Source: Promicromonospora thailandica
Lineage (GTDB): Bacteria > Actinomycetota > Actinomycetes > Actinomycetales > Cellulomonadaceae
Length of the DNA: 64,000 nucleotides
Direction: 5' to 3'
Assembly (NCBI RefSeq): GCF_024171955.1
Contig: NZ_JAMTCS010000013.1
Span: 62,001-126,000, forward strand
The notes beneath the pieces were generated by a model. It was not told the origin of the DNA. It did no database searches and worked only from the letters and a program-made list of their open reading frames with translations. Positions 41,290-48,774 of this stretch are shown here, one piece after another. A program made the translations under genes and the position numbers. The first letter of the stretch is position 1. The number at the start of each line of letters is the position of its first letter.

Positions 41290-41928
41290 TCACACCTCCA
41301 GGTACCGCACCACCGCCAGCACCCGCCGGCTGTACCCGCCCTCGGCGGCCAGCCCCAGCTTGTCGAAGATCGCGTTCGCGTGCTTCTCCACCGCCGACAC
41401 CGACACGTACAGTGCCGCCGCGATGCCCGCGTTGGTGCGGCCCTCGGCCATGAGCCCCAGCACCTCGCGCTCGCGGTCGCTCAGCATGCCGAGCGGGTGC
41501 GTGGTCGAGCGGAAGAGCTGCCCCACCACCTCCGGGTCCAGCACCAGGCCGCCGGAAGCGACCCGCGCCAGCGCGTCCAGGAAGTCGTCCACCCGCATCA
41601 CCCGGTCCTTGAGCAGGTAGCCGACGCCGCGTGCCTCGTCGCCCAGCAGCACCCGCGTGAACTCCTGCTCCACGTACTGCGACAGCACCAGGATGCCTAC
41701 CTCGGGCCAGCGCTCGCGGATCCGCACGGCCGCGCGGACGCCCTCGTCGGTGTGGGTGGGCGGCATGCGCACGTCCAGGACGACGACGTCGGGCCGCTCC
41801 GCCGCCAGGCGCGCCAGCAGGGGTTCGGCGGAGCCGTACGCCGCGACGACGTCGTGCCCCTCGTCGGTCAGGAGGCTGCGCACGCCCTCGCGCAGCAGCG
41901 CGGAGTCCTCGGCCAGCATCACGCGCAC
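41290..41928 (-). CDS. NarL/FixJ-type response regulator
   Basis: 212 residues. The receiver shows VMLAEDSALLREGV, phospho-acceptor in VVVLDVRMPPTHTDEG and LLKDRV; the C-terminal LuxR-type HTH is SDREREVLGLMAEGRTNAGIAAALYVSVSAVEKHANAIFDKLGL. The GTG at 41928 gives the usual VRVMLAED start and overlaps the kinase stop by 10 nt. It pairs with the kinase upstream. Confidence 0.9.
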   Translation of the reverse strand: MRVMLAEDSALLREGVRSLLTDEGHDVVAAYGSAEPLLARLAAERPDVVVLDVRMPPTHTDEGVRAAVRIRERWPEVGILVLSQYVEQEFTRVLLGDEARGVGYLLKDRVMRVDDFLDALARVASGGLVLDPEVVGQLFRSTTHPLGMLSDREREVLGLMAEGRTNAGIAAALYVSVSAVEKHANAIFDKLGLAAEGGYSRRVLAVVRYLEV

Positions 41929-43094
41929 GGCAGCGTCACCCCGATCCGGGTGGGCCCGCCCGCGGGACTGTCGACCGTGATCGCACCGCCCGCGGCGGCC
42001 ACCCGGCCGGCCAGGCCGGCCAGCCCGTGGCCGGGGAGGGCCTGCGCCCCGCCGACGCCGTCGTCGCCCACCGTCACGCGCACGACGGCGCCGCCGTCGT
42101 GCGCGTCCGAGGTCAGCTCGACCTGCGCCGTGCGTGCTCCCGAGTGCTTCGCCACGTTCGTCAGCGCCTCCGCCACCACGTAGTACACGGTCGTCTCCAC
42201 GGGCCCCGGCAGCCGCACGGCGCAGCGCCACTCCAGCGTCGTCGGCACCGCCGCCCGGTCCACGAGCTGCCGCAGCACCGGCTCGAGCCCGTGCGTGTCC
42301 AGCGTCGTCGGGCGCACGCGCCACGCCACCTCCCTCAGGTCGGTCACCAGCAGCCCCACCTCCCGGGACGCCTGCTCCAGCAGCCCGACGCCCGGGCCGC
42401 CGGCGGCGACGCCCGCCCGTCGCGCGCGGTCCACCAGCAGCCCCACGGCCACCGCGCGCTGCTGCACGCCGTCGTGCAGGTCGCGCTCGATCCGGCCGCG
42501 CTCGGCGTCCAGCGCGGCCAGCAGCTCGGCACGGCTGACCGTCAGGGACTCCACCTGCGCGGCCAGCCGCTCGCTCCGGCTCGGCGCGAGCCAGCGCGCC
42601 GCGGCCGCCCGGTCCAGCACCCCGACGCCGTACAGCCCCATGAGGTCCAGGTACAGCAGCACGGCGCCGAGCGGCACGAGGATGAGCATCGACGCGGTCG
42701 TCACGCCCGGCTCCTCGCCCCGGACGGGCATCTCGACCGTGAACCGCACGTCGAACAGCCACGACGCCAGCCCCACCACCACCGCGAACAGCCCGTACGC
42801 CAGCAGCGCCAGCACCACCAGGCCGAGCAGGCCCACCGCGACCCGAGTCGCCAGGTACGCCGCGGCGCGCGGGGAGGTCAGCGGGGCGTCGTCGTCGGCC
42901 CAGGCCAGCAGGCGGGACGTACGCCGGCGGTGCCAGGCGACCAGAGCCGCGACCGGCCGCACCGGCCGGGCACCCCGCGGCGTCAGCACGGCGACGCAGC
43001 CGAGCACCAGGTCCAGCGGCCACGCCAGCGACCCGAGCGCCGCACCGCCCAGCACACGAAGGGGCCGGTGCAGGACGGCGGGGGAGCGGCTCAC
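41919..43094 (-). CDS. NarL-type sensor histidine kinase
   Basis: 391 residues. Four hydrophobic segments span roughly residues 8-180. The HisKA_3 phospho-site is ERGRIERDLHDGVQQRAVAVGLL, and the ATPase part has EALTNVAKHSGARTAQVEL and GDDGVGGAQALPGHGLAGLAGRVAAAGG. No separate sensor domain is visible, so it likely senses membrane state. GTG at 43094 is chosen because the upstream 24 codons are Arg/Pro-rich without family match. Confidence 0.87.
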   Translation of the reverse strand: MSRSPAVLHRPLRVLGGAALGSLAWPLDLVLGCVAVLTPRGARPVRPVAALVAWHRRRTSRLLAWADDDAPLTSPRAAAYLATRVAVGLLGLVVLALLAYGLFAVVVGLASWLFDVRFTVEMPVRGEEPGVTTASMLILVPLGAVLLYLDLMGLYGVGVLDRAAAARWLAPSRSERLAAQVESLTVSRAELLAALDAERGRIERDLHDGVQQRAVAVGLLVDRARRAGVAAGGPGVGLLEQASREVGLLVTDLREVAWRVRPTTLDTHGLEPVLRQLVDRAAVPTTLEWRCAVRLPGPVETTVYYVVAEALTNVAKHSGARTAQVELTSDAHDGGAVVRVTVGDDGVGGAQALPGHGLAGLAGRVAAAGGAITVDSPAGGPTRIGVTLPCA

Positions 43095-43210
43095 CCGCCC
43101 AGGATAGGGACGCCGGGCCCCGCCCGGACTGCGGAAAACCACACCCGACCTGCGGCATACCGTCACGGCCCGGGGGTGGACCGCAGTCCACCGGCCCCCT
43201 CGCCGTCACA

Positions 43211-43216
43211 TAGCGT
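43211..43216 (+). promoter_or_regulatory. -10 hexamer, leaderless start of the DedA gene
   Basis: TAGCGT ends 6 nt before the ATG at 43223. Confidence 0.5.
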
Positions 43217-43222
43217 TGGGGC

Positions 43223-43876
43223 ATGACGACACACAGCTTCGCCACGACCGTCGCCGACTGGGCCATCGGGCTCATGGAGGCTCTCGGCGCACCCGGCGCC
43301 GGCGTCGCGATCGCCCTGGAGAACCTGTTCCCGCCCCTGCCCAGCGAGGTGATCCTGCCCCTGGCCGGGTTCACGGCCTCGCAGGGCACCCTGGTGCTGT
43401 GGCAGGTCCTCGTCTGGACGACGGCGGGCTCCGTCGTCGGCGCCGTGCTCCTGTACGCGCTCGGCGCCTGGCTGGGCCGGGACCGCCTGCGAGCGATCGT
43501 CGACCGCATGCCGCTGGTGAAGCTGGAGGACGTCGACAAGGCCGAGGACTGGTTCAACCGGCACGGCGACTGGGCCGTGCTGATCGGGCGCGTCATCCCG
43601 ATCGTGCGGAGCCTCATCTCCATCCCCGCCGGCGTCGAGCGCATGCCGGTGTGGCGCTTCCTCGCCTTCACGACGCTGGGTTCCGGCGTCTGGAACACCC
43701 TCCTGGTCGGGGCCGGCTACCTCCTGGGCGACCAGTGGCACATCGTCGAGGAGAGCGTCGGCGTGTTCCAGAAGGTCGTCATCGTCGTCGCCGTCCTGCT
43801 CGTGGTGTGGTGGCTGGTCAAGACCCTGCGCGGACGCCAGGACCAGGACAACCCGCGGCACGCGCGGCAGCGCTGA
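43223..43876 (+). CDS. DedA family membrane protein
   Basis: 217 residues. ENLFPPLPSEVILPLAGFTASQG, GRVIPIVRSLISIPAGVERMPVWRFLAFTTLGSGVWNTLLVGAGYLLG and a C-terminal helix identify the DedA (VTT/SNARE-associated) family, thought to flip undecaprenyl phosphate or phospholipids. It is 17 bp upstream of the serine hydrolase gene. Confidence 0.92.
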   Translation: MTTHSFATTVADWAIGLMEALGAPGAGVAIALENLFPPLPSEVILPLAGFTASQGTLVLWQVLVWTTAGSVVGAVLLYALGAWLGRDRLRAIVDRMPLVKLEDVDKAEDWFNRHGDWAVLIGRVIPIVRSLISIPAGVERMPVWRFLAFTTLGSGVWNTLLVGAGYLLGDQWHIVEESVGVFQKVVIVVAVLLVVWWLVKTLRGRQDQDNPRHARQR

Positions 43877-43893
43877 GCGGGCATGATGCTGCC

Positions 43894-45303
43894 GTGACCG
43901 TCGACCGCACCGCCTCCATCCTCCGTTCCGTCGCCCCCTACCTCGCCGAGTGGGCCGCCTTCCAGGCCGCCTACCACGGCCAGCCCGGCCTGCAGCTCGC
44001 CGTCGGGCGTCGCGGCGAGGTCTTCGTCGACCTCGCCTGGGGCGCGGCGAACCTCGAGACCGGCGAACCCCTCACCAGCGACCACCTCTTCCGCGTCGCC
44101 TCCCACTCCAAGACGTTCACCGGCGTGCTCGTCATGCAGCTCGTCGAACGCGGCGCGCTGCGCCTCGACGACCCGGTGAGCACGCACGTGCCCGAGCTCA
44201 CCGGCACACCCGCCGCCGGCGTCACCCTCCGGGAGCTGCTCGGCCACCAGGGCGGCATCGTCCGCGACTCCTCCGACGGCGACTTCTGGCAGCACCACAA
44301 GCCGTTCCTCGACCGCGACGAGGTGCTCGACGTCGTCCGCACCGAGGGCGTCGTCTTCGAGCCCAACGAGCACTTCAAGTACACGAACATCGGCTACAGC
44401 CTGCTCGGCATCGTCATCGAGCGGGTCACCGGCACCACCTACGGCGAGGCCGCCCGCACCGCCGTCGTCGAACCGCTCGGCCTCACCCGCACCGGGACCG
44501 AGCTCGACCCCGCCCGCTCGGCCGAGTACGCCGCCGGGCACACCGGCCGCATCGCGCACGACGACGCCCGCCGCGTCGTCCCGCACGTCGACACCCGCGC
44601 CATGGCCGCCGCCACCGGCTGGTACTCGACCGCCCTCGAGATGGTCCGCTACGGCTCCGCCCACGTGCTCGGCGACACCACGCTCCTCACCGACGCGAGC
44701 AAGCGGATCATGCAGCGCGAGGAGTCCCGCGTCGTCGTGCGCGGGCAGGAGCGCGGGCGCTACGGCGTCGGCCTCGAGGTCGGCGCGGTCGGTGACCGCG
44801 AGCTCGTCGGGCACTCCGGCGGGTACCCCGGGCACATCACCCGCACCTGGATCGACCCCGTCGACGGCCTCGTCGTCTCCGCCCTGACCAACGCCGTCGA
44901 CGGCATCGCCACCCAGATCGCCAACGGCGTCATCACGCTCGTCGACCTGGCGCTCGCGGCCGCGGACGAGGTCGCGAAGGCGTCCGGCACCGCCGGCCCG
45001 GTCGAGCCGGTGCCCGCGGACGCCCCGGTCGGCCGGTTCGCCAACCTGTGGGGCGTGGCCGACGTCGTGGACCTCGGGGGCATGCTCCACGTCCTGAACT
45101 CGCGGGCCGCGCAGCCGGTCGAGCAGGCCACGCGCCTCGTGGTCCGCGACGGCGCGCTGTTCCACGAGTCGGTGGCCGGCTTCGGCACGGTCGGCGAGCC
45201 GGTCCAGGTGGAGCGGGCCGACGACGGCGCGGTGACCGCCGTCCGGCTCGGCGCGATGACCTCGTGGCCGGTGGAGGAGTACCGCCGGCGCGCCGCCGGG
45301 TAG
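43894..45303 (+). CDS. Serine hydrolase, beta-lactamase/PBP4*-like
   Basis: 469 residues. The class-C-like motifs are RVASHSKTFTG (SxxK), KYTNIGYSLLG (YxN) and GHSGGYPGH (HxG). A C-terminal ~110-residue beta-rich part with LWGVADVVDLGGML follows. Such proteins are esterases or D-aminopeptidases acting on small amides or lactones; no signal peptide is seen, so it is cytoplasmic. The GTG at 43894 is the nearest start to the conserved fold. Confidence 0.83.
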   Translation: MTVDRTASILRSVAPYLAEWAAFQAAYHGQPGLQLAVGRRGEVFVDLAWGAANLETGEPLTSDHLFRVASHSKTFTGVLVMQLVERGALRLDDPVSTHVPELTGTPAAGVTLRELLGHQGGIVRDSSDGDFWQHHKPFLDRDEVLDVVRTEGVVFEPNEHFKYTNIGYSLLGIVIERVTGTTYGEAARTAVVEPLGLTRTGTELDPARSAEYAAGHTGRIAHDDARRVVPHVDTRAMAAATGWYSTALEMVRYGSAHVLGDTTLLTDASKRIMQREESRVVVRGQERGRYGVGLEVGAVGDRELVGHSGGYPGHITRTWIDPVDGLVVSALTNAVDGIATQIANGVITLVDLALAAADEVAKASGTAGPVEPVPADAPVGRFANLWGVADVVDLGGMLHVLNSRAAQPVEQATRLVVRDGALFHESVAGFGTVGEPVQVERADDGAVTAVRLGAMTSWPVEEYRRRAAG

Positions 45304-45355
45304 ACGGCCCCGGCCACCGCCCCGGCGCTCGCGGGTGACGTACCCCCGGTCGCGG

Positions 45356-45361
45356 TAGCGT
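45356..45361 (+). promoter_or_regulatory. -10 hexamer, leaderless start of the metallopeptidase gene
   Basis: TAGCGT ends 6 nt before the GTG at 45368. Confidence 0.5.
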
Positions 45362-45367
45362 TGTCGG

Positions 45368-46252
45368 GTGACGTTCAACGAGGGCGGTCAGTTCGAGGGC
45401 GGCCGGGTCCGCAAGGGTGGACGCGGGGCGGTCGGTGCCGGGGTGGGCGGCGGGGCCGCGCTCGTCATCGCGCTGCTGTACATGGTGCTCACCGGCAACA
45501 GCCCCGCCGACATCCTGGGCGGCACCGCCCCCGACGGCGGGGGCGGCGGCGAGCAGGGCTACATCGGCGACTGCACCGCCGAGCAGGCCAACACCGACCC
45601 CGAGTGTCGCCTCAACGCGGCCGTCCAGTCGCTCGACGCCTACTGGGCGACGACCCTGCCGGACCAGGGCGGCATCGAGTACGAGCTGCCCGAGGTCGTC
45701 AGCTTCACGCAGGCCGTGAGCACGGGCTGCGGCAACGCGACGTCGGCGACCGGGCCGTTCTACTGCCCCGCGGACACCACGGTGTACGAGGACCTCGCGT
45801 TCTACGACCAGCTCTCCAGCCAGTTCGGCGCCGAGGGCGGCCCGCTCGCGGAGATGTACGTGACGGCGCACGAGTTCGGCCACCACATCGAGAACCAGCT
45901 CGGCCTGTTCGAGCGGGCCGACCGGTCGGGTACCGGCCCGGAGTCCGACTCGGTGCGCATCGAGCTCATGGCCGACTGCCTCGCCGGCATGTGGGCCGGC
46001 AACGCCGCCACGACCGAGGACCCGGACACGGGCGTCACGTTCCTCGAGCCGATCTCCCGGGAGCAGCTCGAGCAGGCGCTGTCCGCCGCCGCGGCCGTGG
46101 GCGACGACAACATCCAGCGCCGCTCGGGCGGCGACGTGAACCCTGAGGCGTTCTCGCACGGCTCCAGCGAGCAGCGCGTGAAGTGGTTCTCGATCGGCTA
46201 CGAGGGGGGCACCATCCAGGACTGCAACGCGCTGGACGCCGCCACCCTCTGA
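45368..46252 (+). CDS. Neutral zinc metallopeptidase, YpfJ/KPN_02809 family
   Basis: 294 residues. The N-terminus MTFNEGGQFEGGRVRKGGRG is conserved in this family and is followed by one membrane helix (GGGAALVIALLYMVLTG). The zinc site HEFGHHIENQLG and the distal glutamate in RIELMADCLAGMWA are present; two cysteine pairs flank a disulfide-like region (TGCGNATSATGPFYCP). Function is unknown. Its stop lies 16 bp before the thrS leader peptide, whose promoter overlaps the end of this gene. Confidence 0.9.
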   Translation: MTFNEGGQFEGGRVRKGGRGAVGAGVGGGAALVIALLYMVLTGNSPADILGGTAPDGGGGGEQGYIGDCTAEQANTDPECRLNAAVQSLDAYWATTLPDQGGIEYELPEVVSFTQAVSTGCGNATSATGPFYCPADTTVYEDLAFYDQLSSQFGAEGGPLAEMYVTAHEFGHHIENQLGLFERADRSGTGPESDSVRIELMADCLAGMWAGNAATTEDPDTGVTFLEPISREQLEQALSAAAAVGDDNIQRRSGGDVNPEAFSHGSSEQRVKWFSIGYEGGTIQDCNALDAATL

Positions 46253-46255
46253 CGT

Positions 46256-46261
46256 TACGGT
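46256..46261 (+). promoter_or_regulatory. -10 hexamer of the thrS leader transcript
   Basis: TACGGT ends 7 nt before the ATG of the leader peptide, implying a leaderless leader-peptide mRNA. It starts 3 nt after the stop of the metallopeptidase gene. Confidence 0.45.
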
Positions 46262-46268
46262 GAACGGT

Positions 46269-46319
46269 ATGCACCTCAGCGCACGCACGACGACGCCGGA
46301 CCCCTCCGGCGCGCGCTGA
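46269..46319 (+). CDS. Threonine leader peptide of thrS
   Basis: A 16-residue frame MHLSARTTTPDPSGAR contains three consecutive ACG threonine codons (46287-46295), then stops at TGA 46317-46319, 91 bp upstream of a threonyl-tRNA synthetase gene. Consecutive codons for the amino acid charged by the downstream enzyme are the hallmark of ribosome-mediated attenuation. The codons sit just before a small hairpin and a terminator. Confidence 0.7.
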   Translation: MHLSARTTTPDPSGAR

Positions 46320-46360
46320 CCTGCACCAGCAACCAGGCCCCGGAGCTCGCTCCGGGGCCT
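46295..46360 (+). promoter_or_regulatory. thrS transcription attenuator
   Basis: Three mutually exclusive pairings can form. Pause hairpin GCCGGA (46295-46300)/TCCGGC (46305-46310); terminator AGGCCCCGGAG (46335-46345)/CTCCGGGGCCT (46350-46360); antiterminator CTCCGG (46304-46309)/CCGGAG (46340-46345). A ribosome stalled on the Thr codons would cover the first arm and free 46304-46309 to block the terminator; a ribosome at the leader stop would cover 46304-46309 and let the terminator form. The stem is followed by TTCGTCGT. Confidence 0.65.
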
Positions 46361-46410
46361 TCGTCGTACGACGGCGGCGCGCGGGGCGGCTCCCTCTCGA
46401 AGGAGCAACC

Positions 46411-47685
46411 ATGAACGCCCCCGCCACCCCCGTCCGGAACGCCCCCGTGGACCATCGCGAGCTCGGCCGCGACATGCGGATCTTCGACACCAGCCCGTTG
46501 GTCGGCCCCGGGCTGCCGCTGTGGCTGCCCGCGGGCGCCGCCGTCCGCCACGAGCTGGAGCAGTACGCCCGCGAGGTGGCGCTGCGCACCGGCTGCGAGC
46601 CCGTGTACTCGCCCGTGCTCGGCAAGCGGTCGCTGTTCGAGCGGTCGGGCCACTGGGCCAAGTTCGCCGACGACATGTTCCCGCCCATGTCGCTCGGCCC
46701 CGACGGAGCGCCGGACGCCGACCCGCTCGTGCTGCGCCCCGCCAACTGCCCGCACCACGCGCAGATCTACGCCGCCGAACCCCGCTCCTACCGCGACCTG
46801 CCGGTGCGGTACTCGGAGCTGGCGCCGATGTTCCGCGCCGAGCGGTCCGGCGTGCTGTCCGGGCTGAGCCGCGTGCGGCAGATCGACCTGGACGACACCC
46901 ACGTGTTCTGCCGCCCGGACCAGGTCGAGGCGGAGGTGCGCACCGCGCTGGCCGCCGTCCTGGAGGTGCTCGGCACCCTGGGCATCGAGGTGTCGTACCT
47001 GCGGCTGTCGGGCCGGGACGACACCGACCGCTGGCTGGGCGACCCCGGGCGGTGGGCCGCCGCGCAGGCGGCGCTGGCCGCGGTGCTCGACGACCTCGCC
47101 GGGCCCCGCGCCTGGCGCGCCGAGCCGGGCGAGGCGGCGTTCTACGGGCCCAAGATCGACGTCCAGGTGCTCGACGCGCGGGGCCACGAGGAGACCCTGG
47201 CGACCGTGCAGCTCGACTTCAACCAGCCGGAGCGCTTCGATCTGACCTACGTCGCGGCCTCGGGAGACCGGGAGCGGGTGGTGATGATCCACCGTGGCAC
47301 CGTCGGGGCCATGGAGCGGATGGTCGCCTTCCTCCTGGAGCGGCACGCGGGCCGGCTCCCGTTCTGGCTCGCGCCCGTGCAGCTCTGCCTGCTCCCGGTC
47401 TCGGACGGCGCCCCGGGCGACGCTGCCGACGCTCTCGCCAGGGATCTGCGCGGGCGCGGGCTGCGGGTCCGCGTGGAGCGGCACGGGTCGCTGGGCAACC
47501 GCATCCGGCTGGCCCGGCAGCGGCGGGACGCGCTGCTCGGGGTGCTCGGCCCGCGCGAGGCGGACGCGGGGCTGCTCGCGGTGACCGACCCGGCGTCGGG
47601 TGAGCGGTTCTCCGTACCGCTCGCCGACCTGCCGGGCCGGCTCGCCGCCGCGGCCCGCGACCGGGTCGCGCGGCCGCTGTCGTAG
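46411..47685 (+). CDS. thrS: Short threonyl-tRNA synthetase without TGS/editing domains
   Basis: 424 residues against ~640-690 for typical bacterial ThrRS. The catalytic core starts directly: class II motif 1 region GPGLPLWLPAGAAVRHELEQY, zinc ligands in RPANCPHHAQIY, DDTHVFC and VMIHRGTVGAMERM, and motif 2 MFRAERSG. The C-terminal anticodon-binding domain (WLAPVQLCLLPVSDGAPG onward) is complete. The N-terminal TGS and N2 editing domains are absent. GAAGGAG lies before the ATG. It may be a second, inducible ThrRS, for instance a paralog surviving a ThrRS inhibitor, or one specialised for starvation. Confidence 0.9.
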   Translation: MNAPATPVRNAPVDHRELGRDMRIFDTSPLVGPGLPLWLPAGAAVRHELEQYAREVALRTGCEPVYSPVLGKRSLFERSGHWAKFADDMFPPMSLGPDGAPDADPLVLRPANCPHHAQIYAAEPRSYRDLPVRYSELAPMFRAERSGVLSGLSRVRQIDLDDTHVFCRPDQVEAEVRTALAAVLEVLGTLGIEVSYLRLSGRDDTDRWLGDPGRWAAAQAALAAVLDDLAGPRAWRAEPGEAAFYGPKIDVQVLDARGHEETLATVQLDFNQPERFDLTYVAASGDRERVVMIHRGTVGAMERMVAFLLERHAGRLPFWLAPVQLCLLPVSDGAPGDAADALARDLRGRGLRVRVERHGSLGNRIRLARQRRDALLGVLGPREADAGLLAVTDPASGERFSVPLADLPGRLAAAARDRVARPLS

Positions 47686-47695
47686 GGCGTGCGGC

Positions 47696-48376
47696 TCAGC
47701 GCGACCAGGTGCGCCGGTCGCGGGCCGCGAGGTAGACGATCTCGAGCTCGCGGTCGGTCAGCATCGGACGGCGCGACTCCAGCCAGGGGACCAGCTCGTC
47801 CTCGGTGAGCACCTCGACGTCGTCGCGCGGGCCGACCACGCGCGGCTGGTCGCTGCGGACGAACACGATCAGCGCCCGCACGGTGACCGGCACCCGGGTG
47901 GCGCGGTTCAGGATCTCCTGGGCGCGGCGGGCGGCCTCGCGCGCGGCGTCGGCGGTCACGTCCTCCACCGGGCGGTACACCGCCTGGACGGTGAACACGC
48001 CCGCGGGACCGATCACGACGTCGTCCAGGACGATGGCGCCCGCGCCCTGGGCCGTGCGGGTCGGGGCGTCGGTGCGCACCGAGTGCAGCACCCGCCAGGC
48101 GGGGTGCTTGGCCACGAGCTCCCACAGCTCGCTCGCGACGCCGCGCACGCCCACGATCCGGCGGCTCAGGGCGCGGTGCCGCGGGTCGTAGCCGCCGCGC
48201 AGCCGCCCGCGCACCAGGGACGCGAGATGCTGCCGGCGGTAGGTGCGGCGCTGCGCGATCAGGTGCTTGGCGGGGCGGTGGTGGGTGAGGTCGTCCGCGC
48301 GGGACAGGCGCCCGACGCGCAGGTTCGGCAGCGCGTCGGAGACGGTGAGGGGAACGCTCGGCGAGTCGGTGCCCAT
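47696..48376 (-). CDS. NERD-like (nuclease-related) domain protein
   Basis: 226 residues. The segment WRVLHSVRTDAPTRTAQGAGAIVLDDVVIGPAGVFTVQAVYRPVEDV resembles the NERD fold, in which a D and a later Q/E-x-K act as nuclease residues; here the final K is replaced (FTVQAVY), so activity is doubtful. ATG 48376 is used; an upstream start would add a low-complexity Arg/Ala stretch. It is divergent from the zinc-finger gene at 48534. Confidence 0.6.
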   Translation of the reverse strand: MGTDSPSVPLTVSDALPNLRVGRLSRADDLTHHRPAKHLIAQRRTYRRQHLASLVRGRLRGGYDPRHRALSRRIVGVRGVASELWELVAKHPAWRVLHSVRTDAPTRTAQGAGAIVLDDVVIGPAGVFTVQAVYRPVEDVTADAAREAARRAQEILNRATRVPVTVRALIVFVRSDQPRVVGPRDDVEVLTEDELVPWLESRRPMLTDRELEIVYLAARDRRTWSR

Positions 48377-48533
48377 GAGCGGACCGTACGTGCCGCCTGC
48401 CGGGTCCGCTCGCCCAGCCCGTGAACCCGCCCGAGCGGCCCGGACAAAGGCGTTTATACCCCTCCAGGCGAGGCGTCTCGGACCAATCCGCCGAAGTGCT
48501 GTGACATCGGCACGGTCCGGGCGTCTGGGGTGC

Positions 48534-48764
48534 ATGAGGCTCACCGAACCGGCGACGTGCGACACCACCCGGGCCGCGCTCGACGACTACCTGAGGCACC
48601 GTCTGCCGCCCGGCCGCCGCCGTCGGCTGGTGGACCACGTGGTGCAGTGCGTGCGGTGCATGCGGGTCTTCACGGACGTCCGGGAGTCCGCCTGGACCGC
48701 GGCTACCCCCACCCGGGCCCCGCATGTCAGACGTACAGGCCGCCCGGGCGGCCCGTACGTCTGA
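48534..48764 (+). CDS. Single zinc-finger (ZAS-type) small protein
   Basis: 76 residues. AALDDYLRHRLPPGRRRRLVDHVVQCVRCMRVF contains HxxxCxxC (H-V-V-Q-C-V-R-C), the zinc-binding core of anti-sigma factors (zf-HC2), but no membrane helix or sigma partner follows. The last ~20 residues (HVRRTGRPGGPYV region) are encoded by a palindromic terminator and overlap it. Confidence 0.65.
   Translation: MRLTEPATCDTTRAALDDYLRHRLPPGRRRRLVDHVVQCVRCMRVFTDVRESAWTAATPTRAPHVRRTGRPGGPYV
48727..48764. terminator. 38-bp palindromic terminator inside the zinc-finger gene end
   Basis: TCAGACGTACAGGCCGCCC (48727-48745) and GGGCGGCCCGTACGTCTGA (48746-48764) pair with one mismatch and no loop spacer. It covers the last codons and stop of the zinc-finger gene and lies 11 bp before the stop of the convergent GH43 gene. 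Confidence 0.7.
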
Positions 48765-48774
48765 CGCGTGCGGT

